Shown here: piece by piece, positions 24,860-37,235 of the stretch
Layout: each line of letters begins with the position of its first letter
Numbering within the stretch: the stretch's first letter is position 1
Assembly (NCBI GenBank): GCA_038030265.1
Contig: CM075937.1
Location: forward strand, 6,820,001 to 6,884,000
Direction: 5' to 3'
Length of the DNA stretch: 64,000 nucleotides
Source: Corythucha ciliata
Taxonomy: Eukaryota; Arthropoda; Insecta; Hemiptera; Tingidae
Program-made: the position numbers and the translations under genes
Notes under the pieces: model-generated
Database searches by the model: none
Told to the model about the DNA's origin: nothing
The model's input: the letters and a program-made list of their open reading frames with translations, nothing else

Positions 24860-26418
24860 TTCGTTTTATTGGAAACAAACCTATAAAGCGATATTAACTG
24901 TCGTTGTCTTCCCACTTCTTTTATTTTTCGATGTCTCTCAACCGGTTTTCGGTTTGTTAACAAATGGGCTATTTTGTTGTTGGCTAATTAGCTTCCCAGA
25001 CGATAGTTTGCTAACAAACTCATAAACCAGCGGTACGGAGATTTTGAATAATTCAGAGGTGGGAAGTCAATGACAGTTAGTATATCTTCAAGAAAAACCC
25101 CACAATTTCTTCGCCGCCAAAAATTTTGGGTACCTATAAAACCGTATGAAATAGAGTGGGCGACTACTTTTCTTCTTTTTGGCTTCCTTCGTTGTGAGGA
25201 AATTACAAGACTAATTAAACCTAGGATAACATCCTTTTTCATTCAACAAGTTATTTTTAATTCGTATATTCGTGTAAAATGTTTCAACTTTCTATGTTTA
25301 GACATGTAAGAGGGGGGGGGGAGCCTAAAAAAAGTTTTCTCATCGATACATCTCTTTCTTTGCTAAGAATTGTTTTCTTCAATAATTATTTTTGGCTTCT
25401 TGAAAAGGTCATTTGAGATAGCGTTCATAAGATTAGCCTATAACCTTAACTTATAATGCGCTTTCTTCCATTTCAAACGAAGAGAAATCCGTTCTCTGCG
25501 TCCAATGCCTCTCCTGCGGGTTTTTCGTTTGTCGATTAGGTCACACAACGATTTTTCCTGACATTTTTTTTAGCAGCCTTGGCGTACTTTGGTTGTATGT
25601 TTAATGAAGGGTATAAGCCTTCGCTTGAGTTGGAAACTGTTAGAAGGAGGGAAATTGTAATCTAACGAGCGTACTTAATTTGTAGAGTTTGCACTGATTT
25701 CTGAAAAGAAGGATACTTCGAATTAATTCGAGGGCCTTGCCCCGTTTTGGGCGTTCTATTGTACATACACCTAAGTTATTATTTTGTGCTTATGTTTCAA
25801 GTTTTAATTGTACTTTAAAATTACCAGTTTTCACTATCAAAATAATGAAGGAAAGACGGCTTTAAGTGTGAATTGGACTTCCATGAAATTTAAGTGGGAC
25901 TGATACGATTGGCGAGCATTGAATCGAAAGTGATCTGTATTGTTATCGTGTATGAAACAAAATTGATTGCCATTTTTATTTTGTTTTTAATATATAGTTT
26001 GGAATTTCGTTTTTAAATGGGAAGGTATTCCGCCATAGCTAAAAATAATTACACAAAAAATGTAATGATCTTATTTTTGTATGAATGTACGGAAATGATG
26101 GCAATTAAAACATTATGTATGCATAATAGTGGAGTGATACCAAATCAAGAATGAGCATTTTCCTGTGCCCCGGATTGTTAACCCGGAATATATTGACCCT
26201 GCTAATTAACTCATCCTCAGCAATAGCTGATGGGGTTCCTCATTGAAACTGGTCATTTATAATAAAAGTACAGTACAGCTCAAGACCGCGCTGACTATTT
26301 GGGCATAAAACATGGGTTATACGTCCAACATCCATGATTTTTGGCGATTTTGTATTATTAGGAGGCAGGAGTGATTTGATTTGTTCTGGAGAAAAAAAGA
26401 AAACGGCAGAATCGGTCA
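24860..26418. other. Downstream of PGRMC, no gene seen
   Basis: AT-rich sequence after the PGRMC stop, probably including the 3' UTR. There is a run of nine G near 25313. No exon, TIR pair or RNA gene was found. Confidence 0.4.
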
Positions 26419-26757
26419 ATGACACTGAACAACAACCAAAATCCAGGATATTCAGTACCATGTACTGACTATTCGTTTCCTATTGGAAACACAGTTATTC
26501 CTACCCAGTGTCTCCAATACTTCTTCACAAACGATGCCCAGCCTACCAGACGACTGAAATGGGAAAGGCCTTCCGTAGGCTATGGAAAAACAAGGCATGC
26601 TTATGCAATGCCAGTTTTTGCCGTAATTCACACTTCCATGGGATTGATTGCTAGCAAAAACTTTGCCCTACTCATTCGTCGTGAAGAAGAACCAATGGCA
26701 AAAGAGCCAAACTCTCAACTTTTCCAGCAATTTGGTCAACCATATTTTTTTTACTGA
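26419..26757 (+). CDS. Unplaced 112-codon open frame
   Basis: An uninterrupted ATG-to-stop frame of 112 codons. Base composition within it is more even than the flanks, and its codons do not look like low-complexity translation. I recognise no domain, signal peptide or membrane segment. It overlaps no known gene and may be a single-exon gene, an exon of a longer gene or chance. It lies between PGRMC and REEP and abuts a small inverted-repeat element. Confidence 0.22.
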   Translation: MTLNNNQNPGYSVPCTDYSFPIGNTVIPTQCLQYFFTNDAQPTRRLKWERPSVGYGKTRHAYAMPVFAVIHTSMGLIASKNFALLIRREEEPMAKEPNSQLFQQFGQPYFFY

Positions 26758-26845
26758 TTAAGGCTGAGTCGACAGTGTCCCATTTAGCTGAGGGTTTAAA
26801 AGATTTTGTTTATAAACTCTGGTTGTCTCTTAAGCTCAGCCTAAG
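26758..26845. mobile_element. Tiny inverted-repeat element, 88 bp
   Basis: TTAAGGCTGAG at 26758 faces CTCAGCCTAAG at 26835. The interior is unpaired and non-coding. It is probably a very short MITE. The TIRs are only ~11 bp, so chance is not fully excluded. Confidence 0.4.
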
Positions 26846-27552
26846 ACTAAACAGACTTTAAATTCGTCGAAGCGGGCCTTGACTAAAAAACAAAAGGACC
26901 AAAAATTAAAGTCATCGTTAAAAATTCATCGTCAAAAATTAAAGGCATCGTTCATACTGTGGCGATACGATATCGTTTCTACATCATTCTGACTCATTTC
27001 CAGTTGTTTTTATCTGTCAAAGACGCTGTTAATTTGCGTCGGTGGTGTCGAAACGATAGTGTATCGCTCTAGTATGTTCGCCACCTAAACCAACTCGCGA
27101 CAAATCATAGCCTGGAATTTCAACCCTCGTTAGCTCGTTTTCAAGTTTGGCTTTCTCCAGAAGTCATGAAGGCGGTTTCCCTTCAAAATTAATCTTATCA
27201 TCCCCTCCATTTCATTCAACTTCAAACACGTTATCAGATAACAAACAGATCCGAAAACAGTTTTACCCTCACCCTTCTCTGCTGCATTTCAGATTCAGAC
27301 CACAATGTTCACTTGTTCAGTATTTACCCGACAACTCCCCAGTTAGCACTAATGTAATCGAAAGAGCCCGTCGCAGTTGCGTTTGTGAATAATTTTTGTT
27401 TGTTTTGTTTGCTTCTTTTTTCTTTACAAAAAAATGTCAGTCAATAATCTAAAAAAATCGTTTTCGGGCTAATAATTTTCGCAAATTCGACTAGAGCTGT
27501 GATAATCTCCGAGCCTTATTCTTCGTCGTAGCAATAAACAACTCGATCAACG

Positions 27553-30500
27553 ATGATCACGGCGCTTATTTCACGTTTGATCATGTAAGTGGACCCCAAT
27601 ATTTCTATTGTTGATCCATGTTACCCCTGTTTCTCTAGGCAATAAGAGGGCAAAACAAAGGTCATAGTGTTGAAATTTCCACGAAATGTATTGCCTATAA
27701 GTTGCAATCTTTACAGAAAGTATTATGTGCGATGCGTTTTATTTTGGTTGTCTAGCCACCCTATCCTCTTTTTATCAAGGAGCTTTGAGTAGATTGCACG
27801 ATCTACAAATCAAAAGATTAAGACTAAAATAGGAGGAAGAGCATTGTTTGAAATAATTTGAGCCTAAAGTCAAAGTTTGATGAACCGACAACTGAAAGAA
27901 AATGTCTCTCATTTATCTATATAGAAAAGCTAAAGTCCAAATCCTGGGCAAGTTATTTTCAAGTCATTTAATACGTTAACCATTATTATTTTACATTGGT
28001 TTGGTCGCTATCGACCCTAACCACTGACCTTGGTGCTCCAGGCACAAGGGACGCTGTTGAAATCTTGTCCTCCGCCGACGCACTTGAGTCATTGGCGATT
28101 GGCACCGGTTTTTGCGAAGGGGGAAGAAAACTACCTTTCTACTTGTTTGATTCCCTCAGAAAGAGAAATTTCCTTTTTTATCATAATCAATTATACATGT
28201 CAAATTTGCCATGAAGCTAAACGAATTCCGTGTTCGTTCTGGGGGAGGGGGGTCGAAGGACCTCCTGGTACTAATCCTAAAGTGGGCTGAAATGGATTTT
28301 TGCTAACTAATTAAACGAGCATTGAGGATTGCGGGACTGATGCCTGGGTGTCTAGCATGGAATGAACAGACCGGTTTTCATTCATCGTTGATTAATCTTC
28401 ATATCCTTGAACTGAATTCTTATGATTCCAAACTTGGAAAAACTCTTTGAAAAACAACGCAGCAAATTTGAGCCCTACCCCACCATCGCCGGTTTGTCAA
28501 TTTAAAAAAGTTGAAGTTGGCCCGCAGGAAATAATTTTACCACTCCGTCGGACTATCCCACTTCCGCTAGCTAACTACCTTCTTTATAGCTTTCATTGGT
28601 GGCCGAATAGCTTCCCGTACTAAGAATGGAATGAGCATTATTTCCCGGTCAATAACGTTGAATAAATTCAAAACCTTGTGAACATAGCGGTCTACGCGAG
28701 TTTCGAGTTTTAGTTACTCAATTTTCCCCAAGATATCTGCCCGTGATGTTGGTCATAGATGGAAAGAGGGGAGGGGTTGTAAAATGCACTATCTTGGGTT
28801 GAGCACTAAATAAATCGCGGATAAAAACTATTAGAGTGAGAGAAGCGCGTGACGAAACGGTCGAGAGAGTTTACCTTGACAATAATTTTTAAAGGACTTT
28901 TACCATATACGTCAATGCCTTTCTTGGTGAAAAATTTTGTTGAAGGGGAACTTGTCCCCTCATCCACGCTCCCCCAGGCAGGGAGGGGCTTTCTGCTTTC
29001 CGAAAAATAACATCCGTCATGATCAATCCAAAAAGAAACAAAAAGAAAAAGTCGCTCCGGCAGCTCGCGGTCAAACGCATTTCTTTCGTAGTCAATAAAA
29101 TAATCATCCAAGAAATTTAAAAAATATATATAGTCCCCCCTCCCTGTCTACTGAAAGGCAATACCGACTGAAGTCTTATGGCTATCGACTTTTTGGCACA
29201 CGTCTCTCCGTTAGATTAGTTTGTTCAAGAGTTATCACACTACCAAGAACCTCAAAAATAAATAAATAAAAACACGCAGAAGTAAAATAATATGATAATA
29301 AATGTACTTAGGACTAATAATTTTGCAAACAAAGGACTTGAGGTGCGTTTAGACCACAGTGTCCCGCGACACTTTGCTTGAAATTTAGGCCCAAATTCAT
29401 AGTCGTCCCTTGAGGAAAATATTTCCTTGACTCGAATTAAAACAGATGTTTCGCAAAATAGAATGACTGATTTGAAGTCCCGCAAGAGAATATTTCCCTC
29501 GAGGGACGACTATGAATTCGGACCTTAGTGTCAGACACACATTTCCTTGGTGTAAACACAAACTTCCAGAAATTTTTATCAGAATTTGTACAGCCAATAA
29601 AATTTCGCATCTGACACTTTACATTTATGTCGAGCATAAGTGTCGCGGGACACTTCAGTATAAACGCACCTTTACGCATTTCAGCGTTACCACAAGCCGA
29701 ATCTGAAAAAACAACAAAATTGTTAGAAAAAGAATATAAGCTATTAACAAAAAGAAACGTAATTTCACCACCTATATCTCCTACAATGAAAATTGTAGCG
29801 CCTACTTATACGAATGGACAGATTCTGCTGAGACCAACATAGTGAATTTTTTCACGAATGAAATGCTCTGAAATGAAGTTATCCTGTTTTATTTTTAGAG
29901 TTCCTTGGTTATTGTTGTGTACTGTAACAATTTTGCGTGCCAAAGGTGCTACCCTATTCTCTCTTGTCTCTGTGTGTGCACTTCATCAGCCTGTTTGGAA
30001 TGGCATAGCTGTATTTTTCTACAGTTTCTTCGGAGTGCTTTCGAGCATTCACACAAGAGAAACGTTCTTAATTTAAAAATCAGTTTTCCCCCTGGCTCAT
30101 GCGACTAAAATGGTTAAAATAGTTCACCGAGCCAGGTCGAAATGACTAAAATAGATATGAGTCTGGAACCTCTGGAACGTTATAGTTCCTTTCTAGGGCG
30201 AGGAATAAACATACAAAAATTATCTTTAGTTTGCGGCCCTCTTCTGGATTCGCCCTAATTTTTTCTTTACCTCACCCGAGCACAGTCTCGTTTTAGAAGT
30301 TAAGTGTGAATTGCGATTCTTAGGAAAAAGGCTCGGAGAAGAATTGCACTCATTCAAAACCTCTCGGAAGCCTTAATTGAAGCAAATTACACTTGGGCTT
30401 GGTTCTATCACCACTGCTAAGGCGCATCTCCTTTATTTCCTTAACGCGTCTGATATTTTTTTTTTTTTTCATCATTAATTCGTATTCAACTCGTTCTGGA

Positions 30501-33500
30501 CTTCCGTTTCACGATTTCTTAAGCTGAAACTTACCAGAAAAATCTGGCACTGTTCATTTGGCCTGTCGTTGGGACAATTTTAATAATAGAATCAGTTTCA
30601 TTCGAGAACTCACTGGTTAGTCGAAATAACGCGCGTTACTTTTTTTATTTTCATCAACAATTCTGGTTGAAGATGTCCCAACCAGTAGCACAAAACATTC
30701 GTTTTACAGTTTATTTCGGTGGTGACGTCGTCGTTATTTATCTATAAAATGTACAAGTTATTTCACATACTATTTTTCTGTTTCTGAAATTTTTCTATTG
30801 TTTTTTCAGACTCGTTTTTGGAACTCTCTACCCCGCCTACGCATCCTACAAAGCTGTAAAAACTAAAGATGTCAAAGAATACGTGAGTAGCGCTCAATTC
30901 AATGTGTCATTGTTTGACCTTGAACCTCTGAAAAATCTAGGTGAAATGGATGATGTACTGGATCGTTTTCGCCTTTTTCGTTACGATAGAAACATTTACC
31001 GACGTCCTATTGAGCTTTTGGTAAAACATAAATATCTCGTGATTTGTTTCAATTTATTACAGTTTATGTTATGTTTTATTAGGTTCCCATTTTACTACGA
31101 AATAAAGGTTTTCACTGTCTTATGGCTCCTGTCACCTGCTACGAAAGGGTCGAGTTTGTTGTACCGAAATTTCGTTCACCCCCTTTTTTTAAAACGAGAA
31201 AAAGTGAGTTTTTTTCTGAGGATTCCAATCCGCTCCACCCGCTGTTGAAGTACCCTCTTTATAGTTTATTAACATTTTGTAGGATATCGATGAGATGCTA
31301 GTTCGAGCTAAAGAAAGAGGATATAACACAGTTCTTAGTCTAGGCACGAAGGGCGTTTCCTATGCTACAAACGTCATAATTCAAACCGCAATGAAAGTGA
31401 GTGATTTTTGTAATTTTTTTGTTTATATTTCTGTTTGCTCGGAGGAATCTTTAATCACGTGCATGTCACATCAAAAAATAAGGTATTTTGGCTAACTCCT
31501 TTCTTGGAAATATGGTTTTTTAACTTTAAGGGCAAATAAATCTTGTAAAATTTGTCACGTCACTAGCGGCTGATAAAATCTATTACAGATCCTAATGAAG
31601 TTGTGATGGATGCTTGAATTTCAAAGTCACAGTTTATTTCTACTACCTCTTTGTCACACTCAAAAAGGTTTTTCGTCCTAGAAATGGCGTTACTAACATA
31701 TTTCACTTCGTGCAGAGTATCTAGTGCCTTTATACTCCGCTTTCGCATCACATGAAACTATCAAAGAGCACTAGAGTTGAATCTCAAGAGTTGCCAGGGG
31801 TCTTTGCATAATTTAAACCTTTCCATGGATTCGACCAGTTTGGTTCGTTGGGTAGTTTAGGCGAATTTCGACTAGCGCGAACACCAAACTTGGGTGTTTC
31901 GACTAGTAGGTAACTTTTGTGGGGCACTTAACCCCTTCCCTCCACTGATAAATCGTTAGAGAATGTTGAGGCAATGATGTCAGGGGACTTTTTAAATAAA
32001 TTGTTGTGCTAATGCGGTGAGAACCTTGACTAACATCCTTCTTTTTGAGACGTTAAGCTTCCCCTTTCTCCTCCTTGTTGTTAATTAGTTCAATAAAAAC
32101 AAAGAAACTTGCTTTAATGCAGTTTTTCTTTGCATCGTGTAAGTGTCGTTGTTCTTCAAGGAAATAACGTTGCTCCATTTCCGCTTGTTTGCGTAAAAAA
32201 TAGTTGTTTCATGGAACTGTTCTGCTCAAGAAGTTTAATTTCCATACTATATAAAACCTACAATTTAATTTTCCAAGTTAAAAAGCCACATTTCTTCAAA
32301 TTCATTCTTGTGTCCAATGCCTGCAATGCATGAACTTGTACACTGTGCTGTTTGTCAGGATTTGAACCGCTAGTAATTATTGCAAAGAAAATGAGGGGAA
32401 AAGAGAGGTTTTTCTATGGGATTATTCAAAGTAACTAGCCTGTCTCTCAAAAAAACATAACTTCGTCCCTCTCCTTCCTCCCCACCACCATAAATCCTCC
32501 TCTCCACCCTCGTTTTTATAGAATACTGGCAATGAAATGGCGAACAGGAACGGAATTAGTAGTACTATTGACGGTTCATATAGTGTGCCCCCGATTCCCG
32601 AAGAAGAAACCCTCCCTGAGGAAATGGAAGGAGAATGGAACGAGCTCGAAACAGCGCCGATTCGTCGTAGCACTCGGCGAACAAGAAGGACCAAAACTTG
32701 AATATAAATCGCGCTAAAATAAATCGATCTTACGTTTTCTTTCATTCATTTATTAAGTTTAATTGTTTTCGATTTAGTAGACGAATCTCAATGTTTTCTA
32801 CGCTAGAAGACTGATTGTGTGATATTGGGACCCTTAAAAAGAATTTTCTTGTTTCGAATAAATATTTTGATCATACTGCTCGCCGCTTTCTAAAATGATT
32901 CTATAGACCGTTTGTTCACTTGCAATTTTAAAAATGAATCACGCTTTATTTATACGAGAAAGTGGGTAGCACTTGGATGACCTTTCGGCTGCCTCTTTGT
33001 TTATTGTGTGAATTACGATGTATGTAAATAATTTGTACGGAAGGTAAGACTTCTGTTTTCCATTTCCTTTGTCACCCATAAAACTTCAAAACAATGTTTT
33101 TTAAGGGCTATCTATCTCATTTTCAGGGCGGCGGAGGACTCGTTGAGCAAATCTTGAGGAAAAGCTATAGTTTAACCGACCTATCGCCTCCAGTCCAAGG
33201 AGTTGACATCACTGATTCTCACTCAGGTAACAATACCGTTTAGTGTTCTATGGCCTTTTTGAGCCATTTTGACCTGGCGAACCTCCTTAAATGTGGCCAA
33301 TATCTATCCCTTGGTCTTGACCTGGTCTGTGCCCAATCTTCGGTCCGGATAAGCCCAGCGCGGATCCCATAACCTTCTAACCGCTTAGCCACGATCGGTG
33401 ACTAGCCTACTGCGCCCGTGGTGAACCACATCTAAGCGGGCTGAGGATGTTGACCTGCCAATGAATGGGGCGCGGGCCGTGAACCATCCCGGCTGGTAAG

Positions 33501-34438
33501 AAAGTAAACCCAACGTGAGAAGGGTCTCAAACAAACTAGGCAGGACTGATGACCACTTAAGTTTAACTCCTTTGGCCTTTACAATTTTTTTTAATTTCCT
33601 TTCCTCGCATAAATTTAATTAAACGACCTGTTTCAACCTTGTAACCATTTTTTGGTTTAATTGCTTTCAAAGTTGCGGTGAGGCAGACAGTCAGGAAAAG
33701 GCACGGAATCACAGGAAGCGCTTCGAATCTCATGATGACGTTCCCCGAAATGGACGTTACTATAATGCCGGAAAATATCGCAAATGACACCGTACCGTAA
33801 GTCAATTCAACTCTATCACGTCGTTATTTGTTCGGTTTCAAAGTTCTATTACTTGCAGAGACATCAGATCGATCGAAGACATCAGTTCGGGATACTCAAG
33901 TACCGATCAGTTGTATTCCGAAGGCGTTCTCACGAGGTCCTCGTCCATAGCTTCCACTCGATCCGTCCGACGAGGCACTCGAATTCATTTGCCGCGTAAA
34001 ACGCCTGTACCTGAGGTGAGACTCCTTCCTTCCATTTCATGGGATTTTTTTCACTTGTTCGCCTTTTTAAAGGACAGCGATGAGTCGGAGGACGATTTCG
34101 ACACTCCCATCTTATTCCTTCCTGACGAAATCACTCCTCCCCACTCAGCACCCAGTCCTGTACCCACGTCTACCGGTCACGACACTTTAACGGTTTTCGA
34201 ATTTAAAAAAAGTCCCTCGGAGTGTTCTATTCAGAGTCATGCGTCAGATACCAGTGTCGGCTCCTCGTCATGTGATCCGGAGAGACGCGGTAAATATAGG
34301 AAACGTCCTGCACCAAAACCTCCAGTTTTGGAAAAATGTCTTGCGAATGAGTCGCTCGATTCGAAAACTGCGAATGAAAGCATGAATTCGTGCGCTCCAA
34401 GAAAATCTGGTTCTTCTCTTGAAACAACTATCTTTTAA
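27553..34438 (+). CDS. Receptor expression-enhancing protein (REEP1-4 type)
   Basis: REEP1-4 proteins shape ER tubules and link them to microtubules. Exon 27553-27584 encodes [10 protein letters not shown] and joins 30810 in phase 2 to give [17 protein letters not shown]. 31083-31203 holds the TB2/DP1/HVA22 core FPFYYEIK...[13 protein letters not shown]. Later exons are 31283-31396, 33127-33226 ([11 protein letters not shown], matching the family's SFSMQDL motif), 33691-33796, 33859-34015 and 34073-34438. The last carries a proline motif RPAPKPP. The segment where other REEPs encode the second half of the membrane hairpin (30883-31082) does not resemble the family. It reads through in frame, giving 422 residues. 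Splicing 30882 straight to 31083 would break the frame, so either the segment is retained or an exon is missing. Alternative 3' ends are listed separately. Intron 1 is 3.2 kb. Confidence 0.86.
29341..29671. mobile_element. 331-bp MITE in REEP intron 1
   Basis: The ends AGGTGCGTTTA and TAAACGCACCT are inverted repeats. Just inside each is AGTGTCCCGCGACACTT or its complement, itself a palindrome. A second inverted pair, ATTCATAGTCGTCCCT near 29396 and AGGGACGACTATGAATT near 29503, sits further in. The structure is therefore a foldback within a foldback. It has no coding capacity and the duplication is not clear. Confidence 0.78.
32522..32701 (+). CDS. Alternative terminal exon of the REEP gene
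   Basis: After a polypyrimidine tract and TATAG acceptor at 32521, a phase-0 frame of 59 codons begins [20 protein letters not shown] and ends with basic [12 protein letters not shown] then TGA. It can follow the phase-0 donor at 31396. AATAAA lies at 32719, 18 bp after the stop. Splicing here would give a short isoform lacking the SFSMQDL-like motif and all exons after 33127. The basic tail resembles the microtubule-binding basic end of REEPs. No transcript evidence is available. Confidence 0.6.
   Translation, partial: NTGNEMANRNGISSTIDGSYSVPPIPEEETLPEEMEGEWNELETAPIRRSTRRTRRTKT
33240..33560 (-). mobile_element. Possible tRNA-derived SINE
   Basis: Read on the minus strand, TGGCTAAGCGGTTAGA near 33395-33380 fits an RNA polymerase III A box. 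GGTCAAGACC about 50 nt further on (near 33320) fits a B box. The block is GC-richer than its intron. I did not find a poly-A tail or direct repeats, so boundaries are approximate and the call is tentative. Confidence 0.35.
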
Positions 34439-34754
34439 ACGTAATTGTGCCCTTCTTTTTCCCCCTGTACCCCTCACCTTGACCGTTTAAAAAGGAGGAA
34501 TTCTTCTAAGTCACCAGTAATCGTAAGCCAATTCTTTTATTATGGAGGCTGACTATTGAAAAGGCTTTGTTTCTAAACACCATAATGGTCTAAGCGTGTT
34601 TGAATCTGAACGCCTGCGCCTAAACAGTTTCGAACTAAAAAAAAATGTATGTCACTGGGGACAAACCAGAACGCAGCAAAACTTGAACCAACTAACAATA
34701 ATTTTCTGTTTATAGCGTGTTGTAATACGTAACGATTTTGACTTGATGCGTGCT

Positions 34755-34937
34755 ACCCCGTGTCCTACGTGAGGAAGGACCCGAGCGATTTTAGCGGCTG
34801 GAGCGGGTCTAGCGTTAGTAGCAGGCGCGCGTTTTTCATCGAAAACGCAAAGATAGAACACTACGGGGGGTTTTCGCTGTAAACGCTTAAAACGCTAGAC
34901 GCTGAAATCGCACGACTCCTGCTCACGTAGGACGGGG
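34755..34937. mobile_element. ~180-bp MITE
   Basis: ACCCCGTGTCCTACGTGAG at the left faces CTCACGTAGGACGGGG at the right. Imperfect pairing continues inward (GCGATTTTAGCG/CGCTGAAATCGC). It abuts or slightly overlaps the next MITE at 34935. It is non-coding. Confidence 0.75.
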
Positions 34938-35530
34938 CCGTATTCAGAAACCCACCTTAACAAAGCCTTAACTAAAGGAGATGAAAAATGTGATGGTTTA
35001 TAAAAATGTGTCATCTGTTTTGAAACGCTTGAAGGAGATTTAAGGCCCGGTGCACACTTGCGTTTTTTCAAGCTGCGGCGCCGCCGCGGCGGCGGTTGAT
35101 TTGCGGCTCATTTTGCCTAGCAACACCAATACATAGCACAGACAAATGCAACGGAAGTCTCTTGTTTTAACACACGAAGTGTGAAGCTCTGATGAAGCTT
35201 TGTACCTTTAAACCACTTTTGACCCGATCAAAGGTCTTAATCACTTACTGATTGACAATATTATGAGTAATATATCCCAAGATATATAGCTTTGGCTATA
35301 CCAACGCTAATTCATTTCTAAAAAGTGTAAAGAGCTTCAATCGGGTGGATATACATTTTGAAATTCGAGTTCCCTCCAACTACTAGAACTAGAAAAACCG
35401 CGTGTATGCATTGCTTCATAGCAACTAATGTATTTTAAGACAATACACACCGCCAGAGCGGCGCCGCAGCTTGGAAAAACGCAAGTGTGCACTGGGCCTA
35501 AAGGTTGAGGTTGGTTTCTGAATACGGGCC
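34935..35530. mobile_element. MITE split by a younger MITE
   Basis: The ends GGGCCGTATTCAGAAA and TTTCTGAATACGGGCC match the intact 141-bp copy at 62800-62940. That copy reads almost the same on both sides of the break. The interruption is the 455-bp element at 35044-35498. Comparison of the two copies gives a natural empty/filled site pair. Confidence 0.85.
35044..35498. mobile_element. 455-bp PIF/Harbinger-type MITE with ~40-bp TIRs
   Basis: GGCCCGGTGCACACTTGCG at the left is matched by its near-exact inverse at the right, and pairing continues through GCTGCGGCGCCGC. TAA at 35041-35043 and TAA at 35499-35501 form the 3-bp duplication typical of PIF/Harbinger elements. It is inserted in the MITE at 34935-35530. 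Confidence 0.88.
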
Positions 35531-35685
35531 TCAGGCCCATGTGCTAAGTCGCTCCTCGAAATTTCCTCGACTCCAACCTTCCTCGCAAACTGTAGAATCA
35601 CATGTTATTTTATAATTTTTCCAGTTTGTGAGGGAGCTTTGAGGTTGAGGAAAATTTGAGGAACGACTTGGCATACGGGCCTCAG
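35530..35685. mobile_element. ~156-bp MITE
   Basis: CTCAGGCCCATGTGCTAAGTCG at the left faces the inverse of the same block ending GGGCCTCAG. Imperfect pairing runs to the centre (TTCCTCGCAAACTG/CAGTTTGTGAGGGA). It directly abuts the previous MITE. Confidence 0.75.
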
Positions 35686-35763
35686 TCTTTTGATGTACAT
35701 ACAAAAGTCAACCTTTATTCTCCCTTCCTCTTATGCTATTCTAAAATGGTTCTCATTTTACAG

Positions 35764-35820
35764 GCTAGTTCTACGCTGCCCAGAACCACCAAGCGAGTGC
35801 CTAGGAAAAAGACTCAATAG
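35764..35820 (+). CDS. Possible distal terminal exon of the REEP gene
   Basis: After a TTTTACAG acceptor, 18 codons (ASSTLPRTTKRVPRKKTQ) precede a TAG. The frame is phase 0 and would fit the donor at 34015, bypassing exon 34073-34438. The basic end resembles the tails of REEP family members and of the other alternative exon at 32522. AATAAA occurs near 35954. It is short, so confidence is moderate. Confidence 0.45.
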   Translation, partial: ASSTLPRTTKRVPRKKTQ

Positions 35821-37235
35821 AACGTTCCTCAGCTGCGTTGAAACATGATATACAACCGCAGTATGCTCAATTTTTTCGTTTTCAGCACAGAGTGTGATTT
35901 TTATTTTACTGACTAAAAAAGGGTCCTTTACTGAAAGAGCTTGACTAGTCTCGAATAAAATATTTGACAGTAAGAAATTTAAAAAGCATGTTAGTGTAGC
36001 TCGCTTATGGCTACACCTTTAATTATGCTTCAAACGTTCTAAAGTTCCTTCTTTTTTCAATGTTTCGAACTCCTAGCTCTTTAAAAATATGAACCGTCTA
36101 GTCAAGCAGAGTAAGCGATTGCAGTGCGAAGCTGATTATAGCATCGCGATCGCGTCTGTACTTTCAAGTCTCTTACTGTTTCGAGTTGAAGCTTGAAATG
36201 CAATCAATTTTGGTGCTCTCTCTAAAATAGTAAATCTCTTAAGTTGTTTTACCGATGACCTTTAAAGACTTAGTGCGTAATTAATTTGTTAAGTGATATG
36301 CGAGCGATGCCCCTCTTTTTTAATTATTTTCCAAAGCGATGTAATCTTATGATCTTCAACACAATAATTATATTATTTCGATTCGAAGTTTGAATTACTG
36401 AGTGATTATAACAGAAATTTGAGTAAATAATTGTATGTGGATTGTCACGTGTCGTGTAAGAAAATCCTTCAAATAGTGAGTTTTTTTTTTCTTGAAATTC
36501 AACAATTTTCGTTTCATTTATTTTTATCTGAAGTCCAAGTTTGATCCTTCAAGGCTTACTGCATCCGGTACGTTTGAAAAAACAGACATCTAGCACCATT
36601 TTCTTAGCTAGCCGGGGCTCTATAAAAGGGACTCTTACTATTCAGAACTCGCACCCGGTCTAGCCGAGTCCAAGCTCATACGCCATTACAAAAAATTGGG
36701 GGTCACGTACTCCTCCTCAAACTCACTTCACCCCCCCCCCCCAACGCACGCATATGTCTAAGGAGCGTCCAGATTTTCCTACACGACTCCACGCAGACTA
36801 CGTCTATCGAGCAAAAGCAGCCCTGTCGTAACCTTTCCGGCGTATTTACGAAACGCAATTCCTCACTTGTCGATAGGCAGACAGCTCTTGGCCGATTTCC
36901 AGTCCGGCCTGATCTGGATCCTCTCAACCTTCTTAAGGGGGCATACAAGTACTGCTCCTCGTCCATTATCCCGTCACCGTTTTACGCGCAAAGTATTTTG
37001 AATATTTCATTTTTTATGGTCTCGTGAAACCTTATAGTCCTGAGACTTGCCCAGCAGAGCCCGAATTTCAATTTTGACTTTCCTCGAATTTTAAATCAAA
37101 TTCATAACTTTACTAGTAATTTTATAAAGTAATTTATAACTTCAGTACTAGTAATTTTATAACTTCAGCACGACGCTGAAGTTAAGACCTGGAAAAGGCC
37201 CCCCAACCGAGCCCTCGTCGTGCTGATGTCTGAAG
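35821..37235. other. Intergenic, no firm gene
   Basis: Mostly AT-rich and unfeatured. On the minus strand a start codon at 36966 in good context opens a GC-richer frame (MDEEQYLYAPLRRLRGSR) that could be a first exon. I found no partner exons and do not annotate it as a gene. An 11-base C run lies near 36730. Confidence 0.3.

Noticed and set aside
35044..35100. GC-rich CGGCGCCGCCGCGGCGG block as a CpG island or triplet repeat
   Set aside because: It is part of the TIR of the 455-bp MITE and recurs inverted at the other end.
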